11,659 nucleotides of DNA from positions 1 to 11,659 of the forward strand of contig CAYHWW010000104.1 in NCBI GenBank assembly GCA_964360145.1, given 5' to 3'. Positions 1 through 6,586 of this stretch are shown here, piece after piece (position 1 is the stretch's first letter; each line of letters starts with the position of its first letter). Below the pieces are notes generated by a model, which was not told the origin of the DNA, searched no databases, and saw only the letters and a list, made by a program, of their open reading frames with translations. The position numbers were made by a program, and so were the translations under genes. This DNA comes from CAYHWW01 sp964360145 (GTDB taxonomy: Bacteria > Bdellovibrionota > UBA1018 > CAYHWW01).

Positions 1-383
1 GTATAGGCGAGGCCCATGCTCCAGCGGTTGGCCTGGTTTTGCTTCTTGCGCTCCGGTGGTTTGAGCCGGGCCCGGGATTTAGCATCCGGCGGTGGGGGCG
101 GGGGCGCCGGAGCGCCAATGGCGCGGGCCTGCTGGTCCGTCATGGGCTGTTCTGTTGTCACAGGGGGGGTAGGCGGGGCGGTCGGGGCGGGTGTGGTGGG
201 CGTATCCAAGGAAAACTGGGGGGCTGCGGTGGTCTCAGGGGTAGTGGCGGAAGGCACATCATCAAGCCCCAGAGCTTCTTGCTCCTCCACGGACAGAGGC
301 TGTACTTCAGGCAGTGGTTCTGCTGCATGAATGCAATTCGTATAACCAAGTATGGCCAGGGATAAGAGAAGGGACAAACGCAT
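1..383 (-). CDS. Pro/Thr-rich exported protein, N-terminal part (runs off left edge)
   Basis: An open frame runs leftward from ATG at 383 to the window edge without a stop, giving 127 codons. The first ~20 residues (MRLSLLLSLAILGYTNCIHA) form a short basic start, a hydrophobic core and a small-residue end, which is a Sec-type signal peptide. The Cys at residue 17 lacks a normal lipobox (YTNC), so signal peptidase I cleavage near HAA-E is more likely than lipidation. Residues ~45-100 are rich in Pro, Thr and Ala with runs of up to seven prolines, typical of a disordered linker; a basic stretch then leads to RWSMGLAY at the edge, which may begin a folded or beta-barrel domain. The upstream in-frame codons contain a TAA, so 383 is the only ATG start, although no Shine-Dalgarno is visible. 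Codirectional with livF but 158 nt away. Function not recognised. Confidence 0.72.
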   Translation of the reverse strand, partial: MRLSLLLSLAILGYTNCIHAAEPLPEVQPLSVEEQEALGLDDVPSATTPETTAAPQFSLDTPTTPAPTAPPTPPVTTEQPMTDQQARAIGAPAPPPPPPDAKSRARLKPPERKKQNQANRWSMGLAY

Positions 384-419
384 GAGTATAGATTAACTCG
401 ATTTACCTCAGGATGAAAC

Positions 420-547
420 CACTAGACGGTACCAGTCGATGCAGATGCGAGGCGCGACGGACTGAGGCGACCAAAGCGGGCTGCTGCCCGCTGCGTGGAG
501 CCGATGGAGGAGCAACGAAGCAGATGCGCGACTGGTACCGTCTAGTG
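420..547. repeat. Palindrome-bounded intergenic element with 19-bp inverted arms
   Basis: The left arm 420-438 (cactagacggtaccagtcg) is the exact reverse complement of 529-547. Between the arms lies a second hairpin, agcgggc (475-481) with gcccgct (486-492) around a tgct loop, and a direct repeat gcagatgcg at 441-449 and 520-528 just inside each arm. The right arm contains the last sense codon and the TAG stop of livF. It encodes no plausible protein. The layout resembles REP/BIME-like or MITE-like intergenic palindromes; as RNA it would fold into a long stem and could terminate or stabilise the liv transcript. No second copy is present in this window, so dispersal in the genome is inferred, not shown. 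Confidence 0.8.
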
Positions 548-1273
548 CTCGCCTAGGTAGGCTTTGCGGATCTCGCTGGAATTGAGCAAGTCCTTCGCCG
601 CACCCGCCGCGGCCACATTGCCTGTCTCCAGCACTACGGCGTCATGGGCCACTTCGAGGGCAAGCAGCGCATTTTGCTCCACGAGCAAAATAGTCACGCC
701 GCTCTGGTTGACCTTCACAATGGTTTCGAAAATGCGTTCGATGACTTGGGGCGCGAGGCCCAGGGAGGGCTCGTCCAGGAGGAGCAACTGCGGGCGACTC
801 ATAAGGGCGCGGGCCATGGCGAGCATCTGCTGTTCGCCGCCGGAAAGAGTGCCGGCATTTTGCCACAGGCGTTCTTTCAATCTGGGGAAGAGGTCGAACA
901 TTTTTTCCATGTCGCTCTTGATGCCAGCTTTGTCGCTACGCAAATAGGCGCCCAGCTCCAGATTTTCCTCAACGGACATGTTGGCAAAAATGCCCCGGCC
1001 TTCCGGTGAGTGGCTGATGCCCTTTGCCACGATGCGGTCCGCGGGGATGCCCACCAGGGACTCGCCATGGAAGAGCACTTCGCCCTTGCTGGGCTTCACC
1101 AGGCCCGAGATGGCCCGCAGGGTCGTGCTTTTTCCCGCGCCATTGGCGCCAATCAAAGTGACGATGCGGCCAGCACCCACGGTGAAGCTGAGATCATAGA
1201 GGGCCTGCACCGCGCCGTAGTGGACGCAGACGTTGCGGAACTCGAGGACTTTCGTGTCGGCTCCCGCGCTCAT
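542..1273 (-). CDS. livF: Branched-chain amino-acid-type ABC importer ATPase LivF
   Basis: 243-residue cytoplasmic ATPase, one of two nucleotide-binding subunits that power the importer. Walker A GANGAGKS is at residues 42-49, the signature LSGGE at 144-148, Walker B LLLLDEP at ~164-170, and the switch region reads VEQN (~199-202), with Gln where most ABC ATPases have His; that is characteristic of LivF. The C-terminus ends AYLGEH, the usual LivF end, so the protein is full length. Its start overlaps the stop of livG by 4 nt (ATGA), implying translational coupling. It is the last gene of the five-gene operon; its stop codon lies inside the arm of the palindromic element. The family moves Leu/Ile/Val, but relatives move urea, amides or aromatic compounds, so the substrate is not fixed by this subunit. 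Confidence 0.96.
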   Translation of the reverse strand: MSAGADTKVLEFRNVCVHYGAVQALYDLSFTVGAGRIVTLIGANGAGKSTTLRAISGLVKPSKGEVLFHGESLVGIPADRIVAKGISHSPEGRGIFANMSVEENLELGAYLRSDKAGIKSDMEKMFDLFPRLKERLWQNAGTLSGGEQQMLAMARALMSRPQLLLLDEPSLGLAPQVIERIFETIVKVNQSGVTILLVEQNALLALEVAHDAVVLETGNVAAAGAAKDLLNSSEIRKAYLGEH

Positions 1274-2052
1274 GTGCGGGCCTCCTTTTTATCTTTAGCT
1301 TTGCCGAGGTAGGCCTCGATGACCTTGGGGTCCTGCTGAACTTCCGCGGGCAGGCCGTCGGCGATCTTGAGGCCATAGTCCAGCACCATCACGCGTTGGC
1401 TGATGCCCATGACAAGCTTCATGTCGTGTTCGATGAGGAGAATGGTGAGGCCGAAGTCCCGCTGGATTTTCTGGATGGTATCCATGAGGTCCCGCTTCTC
1501 CTGGGTGTTCATGCCGGCGGCAGGTTCATCGAGGAAGAGTAGTTTGCAGCCCGTGGCCAAGGCGCGGACGATCTCAAGGCGACGCTGGGCGCCGTAGGGC
1601 AGATTGCGAGCCAGATCATGGGCGCGGGTGTCGAGATCCATGATCTTTAGAAGCTTATGGGCCTTCTCGGTGACTTCATCTTCTTCGCGGAGGAAGGAGA
1701 GGGTGCGGCTCGCCGTGGCGAAAAGCCCATGCTTTTTATGGACATCGGCGCCGATCTTCACGTTGTCGATGACCGACAGTTCTTTGAAAAGGCGAATGTT
1801 CTGAAATGTGCGGGCCACGCCCAGGGCGGTAATCTCATAGGGCTTCAGGCCCGTGATGGTGGTGCCATCGAAGACCACTTGGCCGGTGGTGGGTTTGTAG
1901 ACGCCGGTGAGGATATTGAAAACCGTGGTTTTGCCAGCGCCGTTGGGGCCGATCATGGCGGTGATCGTGCCCTTCTCCAGCGCAAAGTCCACCTGGCTCA
2001 CTGCCTTGATGCCACCGAATTGCATGCTGAGGTTGGTCGCTTGTAGGATCAT
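1270..2052 (-). CDS. livG: Branched-chain amino-acid-type ABC importer ATPase LivG
   Basis: 260-residue partner ATPase of LivF. Walker A GPNGAGKT is at 35-42; the Q-loop region carries the LivG-typical RTFQNIRLF (~81-89); the signature is YGAQRRLEIVRAL (~153-165), the non-canonical form usual in LivG; Walker B LLFLDEP is at ~171-177 and the switch His at 209 (IEHD). The C-terminus has the LivG-type VIEAYLG followed by a short charged tail. It overlaps livM upstream and livF downstream by 4 nt each, so the two ATPases are translated from adjacent coupled cistrons. LivF and LivG differ in signature and switch residues, consistent with a heterodimeric motor. Length is normal for the family and nothing is missing. 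Confidence 0.96.
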   Translation of the reverse strand: MILQATNLSMQFGGIKAVSQVDFALEKGTITAMIGPNGAGKTTVFNILTGVYKPTTGQVVFDGTTITGLKPYEITALGVARTFQNIRLFKELSVIDNVKIGADVHKKHGLFATASRTLSFLREEDEVTEKAHKLLKIMDLDTRAHDLARNLPYGAQRRLEIVRALATGCKLLFLDEPAAGMNTQEKRDLMDTIQKIQRDFGLTILLIEHDMKLVMGISQRVMVLDYGLKIADGLPAEVQQDPKVIEAYLGKAKDKKEART

Positions 2053-3080
2053 GGTGTGGGCGCCTTTTTCATGCCGGGCTTGTTCTTGAAGCGACGGAAG
2101 GGCCCGAAGTCCGTGAGCTCCCTTGTGCCGAAGAAACCATTGGGCCGGAGGAGCATCAGCGAGATGAGGAGCAGCGCGAAGATGATCATGCGCAGGTCCA
2201 CCTTGGTGATTTCCTGGAGGGGACGCAGCAGTTCTTTCACACCGGTGAGGAAGAGGGCCGCGATGACCGCGCCCGTGGTGCTGCCCATGCCGCCCAGCAC
2301 CACCATGATGATGTATTCGAAACTCTTATTGAAGTCGAAGCTCTGTGGGTTCATGTAGGTGAGGAAGTGGGCAAAGAGACCGCCAGAAACGCCGGCGAAG
2401 AAGGCACCTAAAATGAAAGCCCGCACCTTGGATTGAGTGGTGTTCACGCCCATGGCTTCCGCGGCGATTTCGTCTTCGCGCACGGCGAGGAGGGCACGAC
2501 CGTGACTCGATGCCATGAGCCTCCGCACAGTGACCACGGTGATGACGCCGATGGCGAGCACCCAGCTGAGGTTCGTCTGTTGGGGGATGCCGGGTAGGCC
2601 CCGGGCGCCGCCTACCGCATCCACGTTTAAGATGATGACGCGGATGATTTCACCAAAACCCAGGGTTACGATGGCGAGGTAGTCGCCCTTCAGGCGCAGC
2701 GACGGCAAACCCACGACGTAGCCCAGAGCTGCGGCGGCTAAGCCCCCCGCCACCAGGGCGCCGGCGAAAAACAGGTTTTGATAGAGGGCCAGCGGCATGA
2801 AGCTGGGCGCTGGCGTGGATACTCCGTAGGTCAAGGACAGGTAGGCCGCCACGTAGCCGCCCACGGCCATGAAGCCTGCATGGCCCATGGAGAACTGGCC
2901 CGCAAGCCCGATGACCAGGTTGAGGGACACCGCCATGATCACGTTGATGCAGGCGTAGACGATGATGGAGTAAATGTAGGCGTTGGTGACCATCGGTGCC
3001 AGTTGGCCCAGTACGATGGCAGCCGCCAGCGCCAGCACCACTGGTACCACGGAAGAGAGTTGGTTCTTGAAACCCTTCAT
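2049..3080 (-). CDS. livM: Branched-chain amino-acid-type ABC importer permease LivM
   Basis: 343-residue inner-membrane permease with about eight to ten hydrophobic segments. The diagnostic family motif GLAGQFSMGHAGFMAVGGYV is at ~58-77, and a second conserved block (SLRLKGDYLAIVTLGFGEI, ~127-145) matches the ABC-2-like BPD_transp_2 permeases of this group. A cytoplasmic loop with the LivM-typical GRALLAVREDEIAAEAMGVN (~194-213) is the expected coupling site to the ATPases. The C-terminal tail after the last membrane segment is Lys/Pro-rich and variable. The start overlaps livH by 4 nt. With LivH it forms the transmembrane channel. Substrate is not determinable from the permease alone. Confidence 0.95.
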   Translation of the reverse strand: MKGFKNQLSSVVPVVLALAAAIVLGQLAPMVTNAYIYSIIVYACINVIMAVSLNLVIGLAGQFSMGHAGFMAVGGYVAAYLSLTYGVSTPAPSFMPLALYQNLFFAGALVAGGLAAAALGYVVGLPSLRLKGDYLAIVTLGFGEIIRVIILNVDAVGGARGLPGIPQQTNLSWVLAIGVITVVTVRRLMASSHGRALLAVREDEIAAEAMGVNTTQSKVRAFILGAFFAGVSGGLFAHFLTYMNPQSFDFNKSFEYIIMVVLGGMGSTTGAVIAALFLTGVKELLRPLQEITKVDLRMIIFALLLISLMLLRPNGFFGTRELTDFGPFRRFKNKPGMKKAPTP

Positions 3081-3979
3081 ACCTTCTCCGCGATCTTCTT
3101 ACCGAAGAGGCCGGTGGGTTTGAACAACAGGATGAGGATGAGGATGGCGAAAGCCAGTGCATCCCGGTAGGTCGATGCCCAATAGCCCACAACCATTTCT
3201 TCTGCGAAGCCCATGGTCAGCGCCCCGACAACAGCCCCTGTGACATTGCCAATGCCACCGAACACCGCAGCCACGAAGGCCTTCAGCCCGGGCATGGTAC
3301 CCATGAGAGGCTCGATCTTGGGATAGGCGAGGCCCACCAAAATGCCGGCGGCCCCCGCCAGCGCCGAGCCCAGCATGAAGGTGAAGCTGATGATGTTGTT
3401 CACGGGGATGCCCATGAGCGCTGCTAGGTTGTGATTGAAGCTCACCGCCCGCATGGCGCGGCCCAGCTTGGTGTGGAAAATGATGAAGCGCAGCCCCACC
3501 ATGAGGATCACGCTGATGACGAAGACCAGGAGTTGGAGGCGGTTGACCTGCAGTCCTCCGAAAGCAAAGGGCTCGCCGGCCACATACAAGGGAGGGAAAT
3601 ACTTGGGGTCGGCGCCAAACAGCAGCTGGCCCAAGTATTGGAGAAGGAGCGATACGCCCACCGCCGTGATCAGCACGTTGATGCGAGGTCGGCTGCGCAG
3701 AGGGCGGTAGGCATATCGTTCGATGACATATCCGACAGCCGCACAGAACGTCATGGACCCCACCAGGGCAATGAGCAGGCTGCCCACTCCAGGGTTTTGA
3801 CTGAGGCCCAACCAGCGGCTCAGGTAATACCCGGAAAAGGCCCCCAGCATGTACACTTCGCCGTGGGCGAAGTTGATGAGCTGAAGGATGCCGAACACCA
3901 TGGTGTAGCCGAGAGCGATGAGGGCGTAAATAGCCCCCAAACTGAGCCCATTGATGACATGCTGTGCGAACTCGATCAT
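3077..3979 (-). CDS. livH: Branched-chain amino-acid-type ABC importer permease LivH
   Basis: 300-residue inner-membrane permease, the second half of the channel. It begins with the family-typical QHVINGLSLGAIYALIALGY (~6-25), followed by MVFGILQLINFAHGEVYMLG (~27-46), the most recognisable LivH motif. The loop LGRAMRAVSFNHNLAALMGI (~172-191) corresponds to the ATPase-coupling loop, and GMGLK-like text appears as TMPGLKAFVAAVFGGIGNV (~228-246). The C-terminus ends LLFKPTGLFGKKIAEKV, as in full-length homologues. The start ATG shares ATGA with the stop of the binding protein gene upstream, and its own stop overlaps livM by 4 nt. Confidence 0.96.
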   Translation of the reverse strand: MIEFAQHVINGLSLGAIYALIALGYTMVFGILQLINFAHGEVYMLGAFSGYYLSRWLGLSQNPGVGSLLIALVGSMTFCAAVGYVIERYAYRPLRSRPRINVLITAVGVSLLLQYLGQLLFGADPKYFPPLYVAGEPFAFGGLQVNRLQLLVFVISVILMVGLRFIIFHTKLGRAMRAVSFNHNLAALMGIPVNNIISFTFMLGSALAGAAGILVGLAYPKIEPLMGTMPGLKAFVAAVFGGIGNVTGAVVGALTMGFAEEMVVGYWASTYRDALAFAILILILLFKPTGLFGKKIAEKV

Positions 3980-5136
3980 GTGGAGCCCGGAGCGATGGTC
4001 TCTTTGTAGACGAAGTTGCCACCCTTGATCTCAATGACCACGGCGGACTTCACGGCGTTGCGATCCGAATCAATGGTGATGACGCCGGTGACGCCAGGGA
4101 ACTGCTGGGTCGCGGCGAGAGCGTCACGCAGGTCGGCACTGCTCGTGGTCTTGGCGCGCTTCATGGCGTCGAAGAGTACCGCGGCGGCGTCGTAGCCCAT
4201 GGCTGCAAGGCCATCAGGAATGCGGTTGTACACGCCCTTGAAAGTGGCGATGAACTTTTGCACCCGCTCGCTTTTGTCGTCGGGGGAGTAATGGTTGGAG
4301 AAGTAGCTGCCTTCAAGGGCAACGCCCCCGATTTCACGGAGTTTCTCGGAGTCCCAACCATCGCCACCCATGAGAGGCACCTTGATGCCTAACTCCCGGG
4401 CCTGGCGGGCGATCAAGCCCACTTCGGTGTAGTAGCCCGGTACGAAGATGGCTTCAGGGTTTTTGCTCTTGATAGCGGTGAGCTGACTCTTGAAGTCGAT
4501 GTCGTTGGCTGAGTAGGACTGCTCCACGATGACTTCGCCACCCAGCTGTTTAAACGTTTCCGTGAAGAACTTGGAGAGGCCCACGGAGTAGTCGTTTTTG
4601 ACATCCTTTAAAATGGCGACGCGCTTTACCTTCAAGCTCTGGTGGGCGAACTTCGCCATGACGGCACCTTGGAAGGGGTCAATGAAGCAGACGCGGAAGA
4701 TGTAATCGCCCTTTTTCGTCACTTCGGGGTTGGTGCTCGACGGCGTCACCATGGGGATCTTGTACATTTGGGCGATGGGGGCCATGGCAAGGCTGCGGGT
4801 GCTGGCCACTTCACCCAGGATGGCGCTCACTTTGTCTTGGGTGATGAGCTTGGTTACGCCGGTAGCGGCCTCTTCGGGCTTGCCTTGATCGTCGAGGACG
4901 AGGACCCGCACCTTTTTGCCGTTGATGCCGCCAGCGGCGTTGATTTGCTGGATCGCCAGATCGATGCCGTCCCGGGTGCTGGTGCCGAAGGTGGCATCGT
5001 TGCCGGTGAGGCTGCCCACTTCGCCGATGAGGATTTCGCCACCGCTGGAGGCAGTCCCCGCGGTGTCCTGCGCTTCTTTTTTAGTACAAGCTGTCAAGCT
5101 GAGAATCATTAAAGCTACAAGACCGAGACGCTTCAT
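3976..5136 (-). CDS. LivJ/LivK-type substrate-binding lipoprotein of the ABC importer
   Basis: 386-residue periplasmic-binding-protein (Peripla_BP_6 / type I fold) that captures the substrate for the LivHMGF channel. The N-terminus MKRLGLVALMILSLTAC carries a clear lipobox (LTAC, Cys17), so it is predicted to be a lipoprotein; the residue after Cys is Thr, not Asp. The mature part begins EILIGEVGSLTGNDATFGTS, then DGIDLAIQQINAAGGINGKK, both hallmarks of the family; a VTPSSTNPEVT block and GYDAAAVLFDAMKRA follow in the expected order. The start is supported by AGGGGT (complement of 5143-5148) six nt upstream of ATG 5136. It is first in the operon and, unusually for a subunit normally needed in excess, is coupled to livH by a 4-nt overlap. 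Substrate could be branched-chain amino acids, amides or a related compound. Confidence 0.94.
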   Translation of the reverse strand: MKRLGLVALMILSLTACTKKEAQDTAGTASSGGEILIGEVGSLTGNDATFGTSTRDGIDLAIQQINAAGGINGKKVRVLVLDDQGKPEEAATGVTKLITQDKVSAILGEVASTRSLAMAPIAQMYKIPMVTPSSTNPEVTKKGDYIFRVCFIDPFQGAVMAKFAHQSLKVKRVAILKDVKNDYSVGLSKFFTETFKQLGGEVIVEQSYSANDIDFKSQLTAIKSKNPEAIFVPGYYTEVGLIARQARELGIKVPLMGGDGWDSEKLREIGGVALEGSYFSNHYSPDDKSERVQKFIATFKGVYNRIPDGLAAMGYDAAAVLFDAMKRAKTTSSADLRDALAATQQFPGVTGVITIDSDRNAVKSAVVIEIKGGNFVYKETIAPGST

Positions 5137-5205
5137 GAAATTACCCCTATCGACGTGATCGTGAAATTGACGAAGTCAGTGAATTCTTAAACAATCAGTA
5201 TAACT
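5137..5205. promoter_or_regulatory. Divergent promoter region between liv operon and recombinase-like/Fic pair
   Basis: The 69-nt gap must carry promoters in both directions. On the minus strand a good Shine-Dalgarno (AGGGGT, 5143-5148) precedes the binding protein. On the plus strand TTGACG (5167-5172) followed after 17 nt by AACAAT (5190-5195) is a plausible -35/-10 pair, which would place the transcript start only a few bases before ATG 5206. The -35 lies in a small inverted repeat, TGAC-gaa-GTCA (5168-5178), which could be an operator half-site arrangement. Promoter positions are eye-read and tentative. Confidence 0.35.
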
Positions 5206-6111
5206 ATGTCCATAGCCTTCGAAAGACTGATCCAAGGGTTCCTCGATTCCGGCAGTAGATCCGGCATGACCGAGAATACGATCCGGAACTACCGGAGCGA
5301 TCTGCGCTCCCTCATGCAGTTCATCGAGGAGGCTCAGTTTGACTTTCAATCTTTAGGCCTCCAGGAGCTCACCGCTTACCTGACCCACTTGCAGGCCCTG
5401 GGGTTGAAGCCCAATTCCCAGCGCCGCAAGATCATGACGGCGAAAACCTTTCTCAAGGCCGTCTCTCACCAGATTGATGTTTCCCTCGTGGGCGCGGAGA
5501 AAATCGTGCCGCCGGAGAAAATCGAGAAGCCGCCGCAGCTCGTGCCTCTTGATATCATCGAGCATATCAGAAGTGCGCAGTCAGAGACGCCGCTGGGGTT
5601 GCGCAATCGTGCGCTGCTGGGTGTCATGCTGGACACTGGGGCCTTGGTAACGGAAGTGCTCGCGCTGAAGCAAGAAGACATCCATTGGGAGGGTGACCAG
5701 GGCGCTCGTCTCACCATCACGGGGGGGCGGTCCCGGGCGGTGCGCGTGAGCCATCGGACGGCGCGGGACGTTTCACGTCTCATCGAGTCCTTGACCGAAC
5801 GTCACCACGGCGTGTTTTATGGTTATCATAAGGGCGGCCCCCACGCCGAGCGCCTCACCGCCCGTGGGGTGGAAGTGCTTTTTAAGAATTGGTCCAAGCT
5901 GCACGACCAGTCGGCACTGAAGCCCCGGGTGATGCGCCATCTCTTCGTGATGGCGTGCTACCGCGAAGGCAAAAGCGAGCCCGAAATTATGGGGCTCCTG
6001 GGGCTGCGCACACCATATATCTTCAAAATCTATAGACCGCTGCACCAGGAGGAGATCGCCGCTCATGCCCAACGAGACGCTGAAGCTGCAACTGGAGCGA
6101 GCGCGCTTTGA
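5206..6111 (+). CDS. Degenerate tyrosine-recombinase (XerC/D-fold) protein, probably catalytically dead
   Basis: 301 residues with the two-domain layout of XerC/XerD-type recombinases: an N-terminal SAM-like core-binding domain (TENTIRNYRSDLRSLMQFIE, ~22-41; LTAYLTHLQALGLKPNSQRR, ~55-74) and a C-terminal catalytic-fold domain from ~110. Aligned by eye with the intact recombinase at 7774-8967, the active-site positions read: Arg I to Leu147 (TGALVTEVLAL), Lys to Gly174 (ITGGRSR), His to Arg241 (KPRVMRH), Arg II kept (Arg244), His/Trp to Leu267 (LLGLRTP), nucleophile Tyr kept (Tyr276, KIYRPL). Four of six are lost, yet the frame is intact, which argues for a retained non-catalytic role such as DNA binding. 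No clear Shine-Dalgarno precedes ATG 5206; a later ATG (residue 21) would cut into the first helix. Its tail overlaps the Fic gene by 47 nt. Confidence 0.82.
   Translation: MSIAFERLIQGFLDSGSRSGMTENTIRNYRSDLRSLMQFIEEAQFDFQSLGLQELTAYLTHLQALGLKPNSQRRKIMTAKTFLKAVSHQIDVSLVGAEKIVPPEKIEKPPQLVPLDIIEHIRSAQSETPLGLRNRALLGVMLDTGALVTEVLALKQEDIHWEGDQGARLTITGGRSRAVRVSHRTARDVSRLIESLTERHHGVFYGYHKGGPHAERLTARGVEVLFKNWSKLHDQSALKPRVMRHLFVMACYREGKSEPEIMGLLGLRTPYIFKIYRPLHQEEIAAHAQRDAEAATGASAL
6047..6053 (+). promoter_or_regulatory. Shine-Dalgarno of the Fic gene inside the upstream coding region
   Basis: AGGAGGA lies 11 nt before ATG 6065, within the 3' end of the recombinase-like gene. It fixes the start of the Fic protein and shows that the two genes are co-transcribed and read in overlapping frames. 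Confidence 0.7.
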
Positions 6112-6586
6112 GCGGGCTCTAGAGATCGCGGAGAGCATTGCCGAGCACCATCACCAGCTGTCCACGGCGGAGCTGGCCCGCATGAATAACATCCTCACAG
6201 GCAAGAAAGAGGACGTGGATCCGTGGCGCACGGGCCCTGTGACCCTGCAGCTGCCCTCGGGCCGCACTGAGACTCTCGCCATCGTGGCGGACCCCAAGAC
6301 CGCAGCCCGTGAAAAGCTGCACCTCGCCGCCGAAATCGACGAAACCGGCGATGCCATCGCCGCGGCGGTGCGCATCTATGTTGAGCTCGTGTTGGCCCAC
6401 GTGTTCGAGGATGCCAATCGCCGCACCGCGGTGCTCGCCGCCCACTACTATTTAAAAAAGAAGGGCCTGCCCGCCAGCGGACTCGCCCTTCACGAGATGA
6501 CCGTGGGGGATTTGCGGGACGCGGACCAGGTGGCGCTTTTGCGGGCAGGCATCGAGAAGATTTGCGCTGGAGTCATATCCAATTGA
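6065..6586 (+). CDS. Fic/Doc-family protein
   Basis: 173 residues. The Fic active-site motif is HVFEDANRR (112-120), matching Hx[FI]x[DE][AG]N[KGR]R, with His112 as predicted catalytic base, Asp116 the metal ligand and Asn118-Arg120 the phosphate-binding part. The Ala-Asn form is like Doc (HIFNDANKR in P1 Doc), but the upstream layout, with MNNIL, then WRTGPVTL, resembles the longer Fic enzymes. Family members transfer AMP or phosphate to Ser/Thr/Tyr or EF-Tu. A partial match to the inhibitory motif [ST]xxxE[GN] occurs as TGKKED (45-50) but is imperfect. No Phd-type antitoxin is adjacent; instead the gene overlaps the degenerate recombinase by 47 nt in another frame. Its stop overlaps the end of the convergent mannosyltransferase by 14 nt. 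Family confident; substrate and whether it is a toxin are unknown. Confidence 0.85.
   Translation: MPNETLKLQLERARFERALEIAESIAEHHHQLSTAELARMNNILTGKKEDVDPWRTGPVTLQLPSGRTETLAIVADPKTAAREKLHLAAEIDETGDAIAAAVRIYVELVLAHVFEDANRRTAVLAAHYYLKKKGLPASGLALHEMTVGDLRDADQVALLRAGIEKICAGVISN

Noticed and set aside
16..365. Gly-rich plus-strand open frames over the left end
   Set aside because: They mirror the Pro/Thr/Ala codons of the minus-strand exported protein, which has a proper signal peptide; no ribosome-binding site or family features on the plus strand.
3323..3336. 14-bp exact repeat ataggcgaggccca shared with positions 3-16
   Set aside because: Both copies encode a Gly-Leu-Ala-Tyr stretch on the minus strand; similarity does not extend further, so it is a coding coincidence.
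3099..4034. Long alternative frame on the minus strand and a 192-codon plus-strand frame across livH
   Set aside because: Both are out-of-frame shadows of livH, giving His/Pro/Arg-rich or Glu/His-rich text without domains.
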